A stretch of DNA of 64,000 bases from an uncultured Pseudomonadales bacterium (lineage in GTDB: Bacteria; Pseudomonadota; Gammaproteobacteria; Pseudomonadales; Azotimanducaceae): assembly GCA_938017975.1 (NCBI GenBank), contig CALIKQ010000048.1, positions 44,222 through 108,221 on the forward strand. The letters are read 5' to 3'. The translations under genes were made by a program, and so were the position numbers. Position 1 is the first letter of the stretch. Every line of letters begins with the position of its first letter. Shown piece by piece: positions 47,591 to 55,421 of this stretch. The notes beneath the pieces were generated by a model, which worked only from the letters and a program-made list of their open reading frames with translations, did no database searches and was not told where the DNA came from.

Positions 47591-48031
47591 ATGGATGCTG
47601 ATATTCAAGCGCTCAGGGATCAATTCCTGGGCCAATCTTTTGACGAGAAACAATTCGAAATTAAGCCCGACGTCACCGCTGAATACGCGCGTCTTTGCGG
47701 TGAAACACTACCCAAATTTCTAGATCCCCAGGACCCAGATTTTCAGGCGCCCCCAACTTTTGTGGCCTGCTTAAGCGGTGGCAGATCTTTACCCGCTGGT
47801 TTTCCGCGCTTTGGCCTGGGCATGGATGCCGGCAAAGGCGTTGAATGTTTAGCACCCATCCGGCCAGGATCAACGCTCACGGGCAAAACTCATTTACATG
47901 ATATTTATACCAAAACAGGACGCAGCGGTCGGATGGTCTTCGTGGTTTCACGGCTCGAATTTTATAATTCTGAGGGCCTGCATCTGGCGAATTCTGACAG
48001 TCGCATCGTGATGCGGGAGAAAAAATCATGA
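47591..48031 (+). CDS. FAS1-like/MaoC hot-dog dehydratase subunit
   Basis: 146 residues (ATG at 47591 preferred to the GTG just before it; AGGA lies seven bases ahead). It matches the FAS1-like dehydratase / MaoC N-terminal half: a helix at DQFLGQSFDEKQFEIKP, FQAPPTFVACL, and a beta region with RPGSTLTGKTHLHDIYTKTG. These act as heteromeric enoyl-CoA hydratases, with the partner giving the catalytic His/Asp. The partner is probably the next gene, overlapping by four bases. Confidence 0.8.
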   Translation: MDADIQALRDQFLGQSFDEKQFEIKPDVTAEYARLCGETLPKFLDPQDPDFQAPPTFVACLSGGRSLPAGFPRFGLGMDAGKGVECLAPIRPGSTLTGKTHLHDIYTKTGRSGRMVFVVSRLEFYNSEGLHLANSDSRIVMREKKS

Positions 48032-48438
48032 GCATCACCTCCATTGAAGACGTTGAATTTGGGGTTGATCTGCCCGCCTTCAAACCCGACACCTCCCTCG
48101 CAATGGGCAGCCAATTTGCCAGTTTGATCGGCTGGGACGGCCCTCGATTCAGCGATCATGAAGGCGCCAGGAAAGAGGGGTTACCCGGCGCAATGATCCC
48201 AGGCGTCATGAGTCAAGGTTTTCTCGTCGCGATGATTCATCATTGGGCACCAACGGCCCGGGTACAGACCATAGACACCGTTTTTCGTGCCCCGGTTATG
48301 GCTGATGAAGCGCATGCGATCAGCGGCGTTGTGACGGACATAGACACCGATCAAGGAACAGTTGAAATTGACTTAACCGTTTCCAACGAAAAAAAAGAAA
48401 CTCGGGTCTTTGGTACTGCCACCATCGCTTTTGACTAG
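48028..48438 (+). CDS. MaoC-like hot-dog dehydratase subunit
   Basis: 136 residues of the MaoC dehydratase C-terminal type; PGAMIPGVMSQGFLVAMIHHW is the central helix and RAPVMADEAHAISGVVTDID the following strands. In the usual motif a DxxxxH-type hydratase site is present; here DHEGARKEGLPGAMIPG has Asp/His but is not canonical. The ATGA overlap with the previous gene suggests a heterodimer comparable to ChsH1-ChsH2 of steroid side-chain degradation. Confidence 0.75.
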   Translation: MSITSIEDVEFGVDLPAFKPDTSLAMGSQFASLIGWDGPRFSDHEGARKEGLPGAMIPGVMSQGFLVAMIHHWAPTARVQTIDTVFRAPVMADEAHAISGVVTDIDTDQGTVEIDLTVSNEKKETRVFGTATIAFD

Positions 48439-48488
48439 TTGGTCACTGGGATTCCGCGATTTTTTTTGATCGGTGCCGCAACTTTTCT

Positions 48489-48752
48489 TTAAACGGCGGA
48501 CTCCAGTCGACTTGCGCCATCCACTGCCTCTTTTTGTTCGTCGGCCTTTTTCGCTTCACCACACTGATCTTTTACCCACCAATAGCGCTTACCAGCAGTG
48601 CTTACCCATGGTTTGAATACCAGCAGTCCGCATACCCTTGAGAGCGCGGCAGCGATGACACCAAGGTTAACTGCTGCCCGCCTCAAGAACTTTAAGAGGA
48701 CTCGGTCGAAGGTCGAAATAAAGGAATACACAACGCGTCGTGCTCTTCCCAT
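48489..48752 (-). CDS. Possible small membrane protein (uncertain)
   Basis: An 87-codon frame in the gap between the MaoC and DUF35 genes. Residues about 25-50 are hydrophobic (VNLGVIAAALSRVCGLLVF), followed by GKRYWWVKDQCGEAKKADEQ, which looks like a cytoplasmic tail. The ATG at 48752 lies inside the DUF35 gene without a good ribosome site, so the start may be an internal GTG or TTG near 48660. No family recognised; it could be fortuitous. Confidence 0.3.
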   Translation of the reverse strand: MGRARRVVYSFISTFDRVLLKFLRRAAVNLGVIAAALSRVCGLLVFKPWVSTAGKRYWWVKDQCGEAKKADEQKEAVDGASRLESAV

Positions 48753-49117
48753 TCCAGCTCGAGCCGCATTCCAATATGGATATCCTTCAGCGGGTCTGAA
48801 ACGCCCACCACATTGCTCAAGATTCTGGGGCCTTCCTCTAAATCAATCCAAGCCACGGCATAAGGCACTTGATTTCTAAAAAAAGGATGATAACTCTGCC
48901 TGACAACACTGTAGGTATAGAGCGTCGCCCGCCCAGAGGCTATCTTCCATTCCAAATCGCCGTCGACGCAACCGGTACAATGCCGACGTGCATAAAAAAT
49001 CACGGTGTCACAATTCCTGCACTGCTGATAACGGAACTCTTTCTCTTTCGTGCCTGCCCAAAATTCCTGAGTATCGAATTCGTCTGTTCTGGGCAAAGGT
49101 CTCACTGGGTCATTCAT
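48692..49117 (-). CDS. DUF35 OB-fold/zinc-ribbon acyl-CoA-binding-type protein
   Basis: 141 residues. N-terminal helix region, zinc ribbon with CRNC and HCTGC (Cys residues about 33-50), then an OB fold with GRATLYTYSVVRQSYHP and VPYAVAWIDLEEGPRILSNVVG. These are partners of thiolase-like proteins, as in BbsA-BbsB of toluene breakdown and ChsH2-Ltp2 of steroid breakdown. It lies one base after the stop of the thiolase-like gene and is co-directional with it. Confidence 0.88.
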   Translation of the reverse strand: MNDPVRPLPRTDEFDTQEFWAGTKEKEFRYQQCRNCDTVIFYARRHCTGCVDGDLEWKIASGRATLYTYSVVRQSYHPFFRNQVPYAVAWIDLEEGPRILSNVVGVSDPLKDIHIGMRLELEWEEHDALCIPLFRPSTESS

Positions 49118-49118
49118 C

Positions 49119-50312
49119 TTAATCGCTCCCTAAAATAATCGTGCCAGCAGCATGTCGACTGCCAAGCATACCGCCATTGCCATGTGCTATCGCCAGTTTT
49201 GCATCTGCCACCTGGGCGGTTGATTCACCCCGCAGCTGCCGGGTTGCCTCCAGCAACAAGAAGATTCCTCGCATCCCTGGATGATTCGATGAGAGACCGC
49301 CACCATCGGTGTTCAGCGCAGGGCCATCGCTCGGTCGATCAAATCGCAGACGACCGCCCTCGACCCAACGTCCGCCCTCACCCTTTGGACAGAACCCTAA
49401 GTCTTCTAGCAGCGCCAGCACCGTGATGCTAAACGAGTCGTAGATCATGGCGACATCAATTTCTGCGGGAGTTACACCTGCTTCGGCAAAGGCCAGGGGC
49501 CCCGACTGCGCCGCGGCACTGGTAGTGATATCTCCGCCATTCATGGGGTACTTCGTTGCTTCTCCTGATCCAAGAATCCAAACCGGGGGCTTTTTACAGT
49601 TTCTTGCGACCTCAGGAGCGGCAATCACGACAGCACCGCCGCCATCAGAAATCATGCAACATTCTAAGAGGTGCAGAGGGTCAGCGATCATTCGAGAATT
49701 CACAACATCAGCAATGGTAGTCTCACGAATATCTAGAAATTCTAGATCCTCCATGGCCTTTACGGCCTCTGGATTACGCATGGCGTGCATTCTGGTTGCT
49801 ACCGAAATCTCCGCTAACTGCTCGCTCGTGGTGCCATACTCGTGCATATGCCGATGCGCAACCATGGCGTAGTTTGCGATCAAGGTCATTCCAGCGTAAG
49901 CATCCATATTCTCTGCCGGGTGCATCGATGCCCCACCCCGGCCACCGACGCCAATAGCCCGAGCGTTACTATGCGCAGTAGACCCATAAGTCAAAAGCGC
50001 CACCCGCGCTTTCCCTGCCTTGATGTCACGACTCGCATGAGCCGCGTGATATTCATAACTGCTACCGCCTACGTTCGTCGTATTAATAACGCGCGGAGAC
50101 AACCCGAAATATTCCGCCATGGTCAGGCCAGCCATCCCACCGCCTTCGCCAGCGTCATAAATGGCGTCGACATCTGACCAGGTTAAACCCGCATCGGCCA
50201 GCGCAATTGCGGCAGATTCTGCTTTTATTTGGAGCGGACTGACTTCACCCTCCACATCTCGGCTAGGGTATTCATGTATACCAACAATTGCGGCATCTCT
50301 TTTTTGACTCAT
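49119..50312 (-). CDS. Thiolase-like (SCP-x/Ltp2 group) protein lacking catalytic Cys
   Basis: A 397-residue thiolase-fold protein of the lipid-transfer/SCP-x branch. The place of the nucleophilic Cys reads TNVGGSSYEYHAA (Ser84/85) and the C-terminal Cys region reads AIAHGNGGMLGSRH, so both catalytic Cys residues are missing. YDSFSITVLALLEDLGF and NTDGGGLSSNHPG are typical of the Ltp2-like group. Such proteins with a DUF35 partner act as retro-aldolases on beta-hydroxyacyl-CoA in steroid catabolism. The function here is inferred from sequence and partner. Confidence 0.85.
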   Translation of the reverse strand: MSQKRDAAIVGIHEYPSRDVEGEVSPLQIKAESAAIALADAGLTWSDVDAIYDAGEGGGMAGLTMAEYFGLSPRVINTTNVGGSSYEYHAAHASRDIKAGKARVALLTYGSTAHSNARAIGVGGRGGASMHPAENMDAYAGMTLIANYAMVAHRHMHEYGTTSEQLAEISVATRMHAMRNPEAVKAMEDLEFLDIRETTIADVVNSRMIADPLHLLECCMISDGGGAVVIAAPEVARNCKKPPVWILGSGEATKYPMNGGDITTSAAAQSGPLAFAEAGVTPAEIDVAMIYDSFSITVLALLEDLGFCPKGEGGRWVEGGRLRFDRPSDGPALNTDGGGLSSNHPGMRGIFLLLEATRQLRGESTAQVADAKLAIAHGNGGMLGSRHAAGTIILGSD

Positions 50313-50470
50313 TGTTCTCCTCTCCTACATCACTACCGGCGTTGATCAAGGGTCGCGTTCCTAGACGGTTCGCCCGAATCAACGTCAAACGCCCCGAACT
50401 TTACGACCACGCGTCCTTTATATCACAACCTGACTGTGGCAGATTACGGCTTTTGAAACACGAGGCATCT

Positions 50471-51070
50471 ATGTCTGTCATCTGTTTAACTGGCGGTCTA
50501 GCCGCAGGTAAATCAACCGCAGCGAAGTTCTTTGGCGCACAGGGTGCCCATGTGATTGATGCGGATAAACTCGGCCACAAAACCTACGAAGCAGGCCAGC
50601 CCGCTAATCAACTGATTGTCGAGACTTTTGGCCAAGACGTTCAAGCCAGCGACGGCAGCATTGATCGCAAAGCACTTGGCGGGAAGGTCTTCGGGCAACC
50701 CGAGGCACTCAAGCAACTGACTGACATTGTCTGGCCGGCTATAAGGCGGCTGGCGGAGACAGAGATCCGGGAGGTCCAGGCCTCGAACCCAGAGATGGTT
50801 ATTGTGCTTGAGGCGGCCGTTCTATTCGAGGCGGGTTGGGAAGATCTGGGCGATCGCAATTGGGTTATCGTCGTCGACCCCGAGATCGCCATTGAACGCG
50901 CAATGGCCCGGGACGATCTACCCTTAGAAGCTGTGAAAAATCGCCTCAACAGCCAAATCAGCAACGGCGAACGGAGCCAAAAAGCCGACCTTGTGATCGA
51001 AAACAACGCTGACTCAGAAATGTTTCGACAGCACCTCCAAGACGCTTGGAATTCTCTACCGCTTGCTTAA
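50471..51070 (+). CDS. coaE: Dephospho-CoA kinase
   Basis: Last step of coenzyme A synthesis. 199 residues from the ATG at 50471 (MSVICLTGGLAAGKSTAA), which has GAGG six bases upstream; the in-frame stretch back to 50288 does not match the family. P-loop GGLAAGKST, HVIDADKLGH, DGSIDRKALGGKVFG, and VLEAAVLFEAGW are the CoaE blocks; the lid region has ERAMARDDL. Lies opposite the thiolase-like gene and not in a pilD cluster as in many gammaproteobacteria. Confidence 0.93.
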   Translation: MSVICLTGGLAAGKSTAAKFFGAQGAHVIDADKLGHKTYEAGQPANQLIVETFGQDVQASDGSIDRKALGGKVFGQPEALKQLTDIVWPAIRRLAETEIREVQASNPEMVIVLEAAVLFEAGWEDLGDRNWVIVVDPEIAIERAMARDDLPLEAVKNRLNSQISNGERSQKADLVIENNADSEMFRQHLQDAWNSLPLA

Positions 51071-51136
51071 ACGCGATCCCGGTATTGTCGCAGAGTGGAT
51101 TACGGGGTTAAGCTCCCCAGACTTGAGGAGCTTTCT

Positions 51137-51886
51137 TTGACCACACCAGATTTTATCGTCGTTTTCGCGGGTAAACCCCTAGACGGTTTTGATGAAATGG
51201 CTGTACAGATTGCCGTAGAAGGTGCCTTGAAATTGACCGAGGCCCAGTCAGAGAAATTTTTCTCGGGCAAGCCGGTGGTTATAAAAAGGTCTCAAGACAA
51301 AGCAGCCGCACTCAAACTTGCCCAACAGCTTAAAAGCCTCGGTGCCGAGGTCAGTGTGCGAGTCGATAACAAGGAAAAGGCAGCCGAGCACGCTCAACAA
51401 CCGGCCGGCAGCGGTGCTCAACAGTCTCACGACAGCACAACCACTGTTTCATCGACCGAGGAAAAACTCAGTCTTGCGGAAAATACAGGATTTCTAGTTG
51501 AACCGACCGCAGATCCTATTCCCCCTTCCGTTGATCTCTCGAGTTTCTCCGTAACAAACGAGGACTACCTTCTGAGCGAGGACGAACACGATCACGTTGC
51601 ACCGATAGAACTCGACCTTTCGAGCATCAGCGTCAAAGAAAACGACGGTAGTCCTTTAGTTGAACCCAGCCCAGATGTCCCGGCCACAGTCATCGCACCA
51701 GAACTTGAGCTCGATGAAGCGGGCGCAATACTTGAAACCGTCGGAGGACCAGAGCCAGTTGCGGAACCGGATCTCTCGGAGCTGTCGCTAAAAGCGACGG
51801 AGGGCGATCTTCTTGAAGCGCACGAGCGCGCACCAAACACTAAGATCGAAGTGGATACCTCTCGGCTGGGCTTAACCCCTGAATAA
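51137..51886 (+). CDS. Protein with N-terminal L7/L12-like domain and acidic repeats
   Basis: About 249 residues starting at a TTG at 51137, chosen because GAGGAG lies six bases upstream; a GTG at 51095 is in frame but has no ribosome site. Residues 1-70 (FIVVFAGKPLDGFDE, FSGKPVVIKRSQDKAAALKL, LKSLGAEVSVRV) are a small alpha/beta domain seen at the N-terminus of several gammaproteobacterial membrane proteins and resembling the L7/L12 C-terminal fold. The rest is acidic and low in complexity with a degenerate repeat: VDLSSFSVTNE, LDLSSISVKEND and DLSELSLKATEGD. No membrane segment; function unknown. It follows coaE by 66 bases. Confidence 0.7.
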   Translation: MTTPDFIVVFAGKPLDGFDEMAVQIAVEGALKLTEAQSEKFFSGKPVVIKRSQDKAAALKLAQQLKSLGAEVSVRVDNKEKAAEHAQQPAGSGAQQSHDSTTTVSSTEEKLSLAENTGFLVEPTADPIPPSVDLSSFSVTNEDYLLSEDEHDHVAPIELDLSSISVKENDGSPLVEPSPDVPATVIAPELELDEAGAILETVGGPEPVAEPDLSELSLKATEGDLLEAHERAPNTKIEVDTSRLGLTPE

Positions 51887-51916
51887 TATTGCTGTGACAG
51901 CAAAAAATAGTGCGCC

Positions 51917-51937
51917 AAAAAAGAGGGCCCATCGGGC
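51917..51937 (-). terminator. Probable terminator for the TonB-domain gene
   Basis: Read on the minus strand, GCCC-GAT-GGGC is followed by CCTCTTTTTT. The stem is short (four G-C pairs) but the T-run is good. It lies about 75 bases after the stop of the gene ending at 52010 and could also serve the convergent plus-strand gene weakly. Confidence 0.45.
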
Positions 51938-52009
51938 TTTCAAAGCCTCCTAGGCTCGAATAGGCGTTGCAGTGCTTCCTTTATCTGACACTTTAAGAGG
52001 CCAACCTCG

Positions 52010-53164
52010 TTACCATAACTCGTACGTTATCTTATTCTGCACGCCTACCGAACGTGTCGGATAACCGCCAACAAACCTCGGAATGAATCGAAACTTTTCC
52101 GCCGCGGCCAACGCGGACTTGTTAAAAGTTTTTCGATTGAGGCACTTTCTTTTATTGTTGAAAACGCAAGCCTTCACTATAAAAATATCCTCAACCGAAC
52201 CGAGCTCGGTGACCGTAAATTCGACAATGACGTAGCCGGACTCACCCTTATTAAGAGCCTTTCGGGGATACTTTGGTTGCGCCTTGCTAATCGGAAAATA
52301 ATCGATTGGCGCTTGTGACAGAGATTCAGACCCAGATTGAAATTGCGCAAGCAACGCAGCATATTTCTCAGGCTCCCGTTTATCTATTAAACTTAGCTGG
52401 TGCAGCGCAGCGAATCGAAGCCGGGGCGGCAACCGATCCTCAACAACGAGTTGCTTTAGCTCATTAAGCAACAACGACTTTTTTAAAAAATTGTTCGCGT
52501 AAAAATAGCGAGACGATAAGGTGAGAGGATGAGCCGCGCCAAGCACCGATCGTCGTCTCTCCAAGGCTGAGCGCGCCATTTCCTCGGAATCGCCAACCCT
52601 CAATCGACTAAGCCTCATCAGAACTATGCTGGCATCTACTTCGTCATCAAACCGATTTACCAAACTGTAGAGCCTAGCGGAAACCCTAGTCAGTGCTTCT
52701 TCCGACGATTCAATTCTAACCCTTGCCTGAGCCAGAGATTCATCATCGAATCTCAAAAAATCCTGAGCAGCTAAAGCTTCTGCCAAGAGCAGTAACGGCT
52801 CAATCAACTCTGCTGTATTGGGACCAAAGAGGTTCTCATAGCGCTCAACTAACTTACGCATTAAAGCCAAACTGCTGGGGCCTGGCCTTCCGTATTGGTC
52901 TGTTGGGTAAGCCAAGGCTGCGTTCATCGTTAAAGCTGCCGTACTTTGGTGCTCATCACCATAGATAAGCTCACCTAAACGCAATGCCTCCATGGCATAT
53001 TCGTGCATCTCAACGTTATTGCCTTGTTTCTGCGCTGTCTGAAATGCGCCGTATGCCGCTTTAAACTCCAACGCATCGTGTCGCTTAGAGGCATCCTCAG
53101 CGCCTACACTGCTGGTCGGTACCACCAAGATACCCAGCGCAAAAATAACAAAAACCTGAATCAT
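52010..53164 (-). CDS. Exported protein with C-terminal TonB domain
   Basis: 384 residues from the ATG at 53164; a TTG six codons before is also in frame. Signal peptide-like start (MIQVFVIFALGILVVP...VGAED). Residues 30-290 are helical with TPR-like spacing. The last 90 residues are a TonB C-terminal fold: SKAQPKYPRKALNKGESGYVIVEFTVTELGSVEDIFIVKA and a KFRFIPRF strand. It has no Pro-rich spanning region and no obvious ExbBD contact. It is therefore more like the TPR-TonB_C proteins than true energy-transducing TonB. Partner unknown. Confidence 0.75.
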   Translation of the reverse strand: MIQVFVIFALGILVVPTSSVGAEDASKRHDALEFKAAYGAFQTAQKQGNNVEMHEYAMEALRLGELIYGDEHQSTAALTMNAALAYPTDQYGRPGPSSLALMRKLVERYENLFGPNTAELIEPLLLLAEALAAQDFLRFDDESLAQARVRIESSEEALTRVSARLYSLVNRFDDEVDASIVLMRLSRLRVGDSEEMARSALERRRSVLGAAHPLTLSSRYFYANNFLKKSLLLNELKQLVVEDRLPPRLRFAALHQLSLIDKREPEKYAALLAQFQSGSESLSQAPIDYFPISKAQPKYPRKALNKGESGYVIVEFTVTELGSVEDIFIVKACVFNNKRKCLNRKTFNKSALAAAEKFRFIPRFVGGYPTRSVGVQNKITYELW

Positions 53165-53387
53165 TTCATGCTCAACGAACAACCAAAAAAAGCTTAACCC
53201 GCGCCCAAAGATGGAACCAGTTTAGTTCGATTTCAGTTTAATCATCCACGACCCGTGAGTACCCTTTGCCTTGCTGACATTGGCGATGAGGACCTAAAGC
53301 CGCCAATTGTCACCAATGATCGCCCAAAATATAGAAGTGCCTACCTCGCCATAGTATGGCGACTGCTGCCTATCAAAAGGATCTTGC

Positions 53388-54965
53388 CTAACTTCCGAAA
53401 GATTTAATGTTCAAGAAATCGATATGGCTTTCAATCGCCTCATCGGGGGTATTCCAACCCTCTGGCGCATAGGATTGATCGATATCTTCCCAGCTCCTGC
53501 TACGCATCAAAGCATTGAATTCATCATAGAATTCTTGCTCACTGAGACCTGTGTGAATTTTCAGGGCGCCCCAAAAGCCGTGCTCGAAATAATCCGCAGG
53601 AATGTCTCTTAGCACAGCTCGCCATGAAGACTTGTAAGCCATAAATCGAATCGGCGCGAAGGGCGCCAATGCAAACTCACAGCCCGGCCCATTGTAAGTG
53701 TCTGGATAACCATCAGAATGCTCCTGGGACAGCTTCCAATCGTAGCAATCGTCTAGGTCTGCGTTCAGATACCCATTCGGCTCGAGAATCGGCGGACGTT
53801 TTTGGATGCGTTGCAGGTTGAACCAAAAGCTCTTCTTATCCTCCTCCAGACGAGCCTCTATATAGCGACCCACTTCAGGCGAATCTCTAAGATACGACAA
53901 TTCTTCCCAAACGCCGCGTAGCCACCACATTTCCGCGGCCATCGCTGCGCCCTCGATCCACCACCATGGCGCATTAACGGTGTTGTCTGGGTTTTCAGGG
54001 TCTGATTGATAATCCAATCCACGATCCAGAGCGTGGGCGCGTTGATAGTGATGAAAATATTCGTGTTGCAGACTCTGAGCCATGGCCTCTAGGTCAATTT
54101 GCCATTGCTCAGGTTCGTAGTTTGGATCAAAAAGTCCGTGAGATTGTTCTAAGAATCCTTTCCAGACCATGCACGTCGAATGCGGTTCGTAATCCGAATC
54201 ACGTTCATATCCATTAGGCGATGCACCGCCTAAACAGCTGGAAACATCTTTGAGTTCCTGGGTCGTATATCCATCCTCCCAACCGTTGTATTTCAATTCA
54301 GACAAGCGTTGCATGATGGGCGCATTGTCAGAATCACTCCCTTGCTCACTTAAAACCATGTAATTCCAGTTCATATAACCACCGAAGGATCTTTTGACAG
54401 CTTCCATGGTTTCGAAGTAGCGATTCTGCATCCTGCTCGTTACATCAAGACTGAATACCGCCCATTGCTCGGGTTCGGTTTGCGGTTGATTAAAATTCTC
54501 CAAGAGCAACTTTTGGGTTGCAACAGTAAATTGATCGGTCGATTCCTTCTTCATAGATTGCAAGAAAGCAGATATTTGTGCAGACGAATTTCGCTGTGCA
54601 CCTGCCGAAACCGCACCATTAACCAAGGCCTGACCAGAAAACCCAAAGAGGCTTCTGATGATCAGCAGTCCGTCCGTCAGCGGGTCTACTGCACCGTCAC
54701 CATCAATATCCAGGGATGTTTCGTTCGCAGCAAGATGCTGGGCTATTTCGGGAGCGCTGGTGCGCATTCCTAAGCTGCTGACTGCGCCCGTCGTTAATCC
54801 ACCACCAGAAAATCCAAACATATATCGGATGATCAACAGTCCGTCGGTCAAAGCGCCGGTAGTTTGATCTTCGTCAACATCCAAGTCGAATTCCGCGAGG
54901 GTCGAGGGAGACGCGGTGCCCAGCGCGAAGATAACGGTCAAACCCAACACGAATTTTAAAATCAT
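53388..54965 (-). CDS. Secreted HEXXH metallopeptidase-like protein with dockerin-like repeats
   Basis: 525 residues. Signal peptide (about 1-24, ending STLAEF). Two dockerin-like Ca-binding repeats follow at about 27-70 and 86-125, each with an acidic loop (LDVDEDQTTG, LDIDGDGAVD) and the constant LTDGLLIIR, FGFSG and GAVS. The large C-terminal domain has HEYFHHYQRA (His301, Glu302, His305) and, 33 residues further, WWWIEGAA with Glu338; this is the zinc-site layout of gluzincin peptidases. The substrate is unknown. GGAGGG lies nine bases before the ATG. It sits just upstream of the tRNA-Arg 3' side. Confidence 0.75.
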   Translation of the reverse strand: MILKFVLGLTVIFALGTASPSTLAEFDLDVDEDQTTGALTDGLLIIRYMFGFSGGGLTTGAVSSLGMRTSAPEIAQHLAANETSLDIDGDGAVDPLTDGLLIIRSLFGFSGQALVNGAVSAGAQRNSSAQISAFLQSMKKESTDQFTVATQKLLLENFNQPQTEPEQWAVFSLDVTSRMQNRYFETMEAVKRSFGGYMNWNYMVLSEQGSDSDNAPIMQRLSELKYNGWEDGYTTQELKDVSSCLGGASPNGYERDSDYEPHSTCMVWKGFLEQSHGLFDPNYEPEQWQIDLEAMAQSLQHEYFHHYQRAHALDRGLDYQSDPENPDNTVNAPWWWIEGAAMAAEMWWLRGVWEELSYLRDSPEVGRYIEARLEEDKKSFWFNLQRIQKRPPILEPNGYLNADLDDCYDWKLSQEHSDGYPDTYNGPGCEFALAPFAPIRFMAYKSSWRAVLRDIPADYFEHGFWGALKIHTGLSEQEFYDEFNALMRSRSWEDIDQSYAPEGWNTPDEAIESHIDFLNIKSFGS

Positions 54966-55234
54966 CTAACCAGCCCTCCAAAGAGAAATCGAGAAAGACG
55001 CTGCAAGTCCATGCTTCGAGCTTCAGAGAGGTCCATCTATGAACTTTTTCCTCACCCAGCACTCATGCATCGATCTCTGATAAGAAAAATTAAAAAGCCA
55101 AGGTCAGGACCTCTTGAGATACAACATTCACATCAGCGGAAGCCTCAAACAGACCAATTTAGCCAGCGCCAATTGACCCACCCCAACTGCAACTCGGTTT
55201 ATGTTATCGGGTCGACTGCTTCAGAAAAAGCATC

Positions 55235-55309
55235 TGGTAGGCCCACCAGGAATCGAACCTGGAACTAATCCTTAGGAGGGACTCGTTATATCCATTTAAC
55301 TATGGGCCC
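55235..55309 (-). tRNA. tRNA-Arg (anticodon CCT, reads AGG)
   Basis: Folds on the minus strand: seven-pair acceptor stem (GGGCCCA with TGGGCCT, first pair G-T), D arm GTTA...TAAC, anticodon stem AGTCC/GGATT with loop CTCCTAA, T arm CCAGG-TTCGATT-CCTGG, discriminator A and a genome-encoded CCA. All conserved bases (T33, TTCGA in the T loop) are present. A short T-run (CTTTTTC) lies a few bases after the 3' end. Confidence 0.95.
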
Positions 55310-55325
55310 ACTCAACCCAGCGTGG

Positions 55326-55354
55326 ATAGTATCAGAAAAGGTTGATTGCTTCAG
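55326..55354 (-). promoter_or_regulatory. Probable promoter of tRNA-Arg
   Basis: On the minus strand an extended -10 element TGATACTAT lies at 55334-55326, 16 bases before the tRNA. A G+C-rich stretch (CCACGC) follows it, as is usual for stringently controlled stable-RNA promoters. The -35 region (CTGAAG at 55354-55349, 17-base spacer) is weak. Confidence 0.4.
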
Positions 55355-55421
55355 TTTGCAACCGTTAGGGTTTCGCGCTCTACTGCTCCATCGTCTCAAC
55401 CATCAGGTCTAAACACTTCAA

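Noticed and set aside
55310..55420. Second tRNA or att repeat next to tRNA-Arg
   Set aside because: No second cloverleaf, and no copy of the tRNA 3' end was found in the sequence I read.
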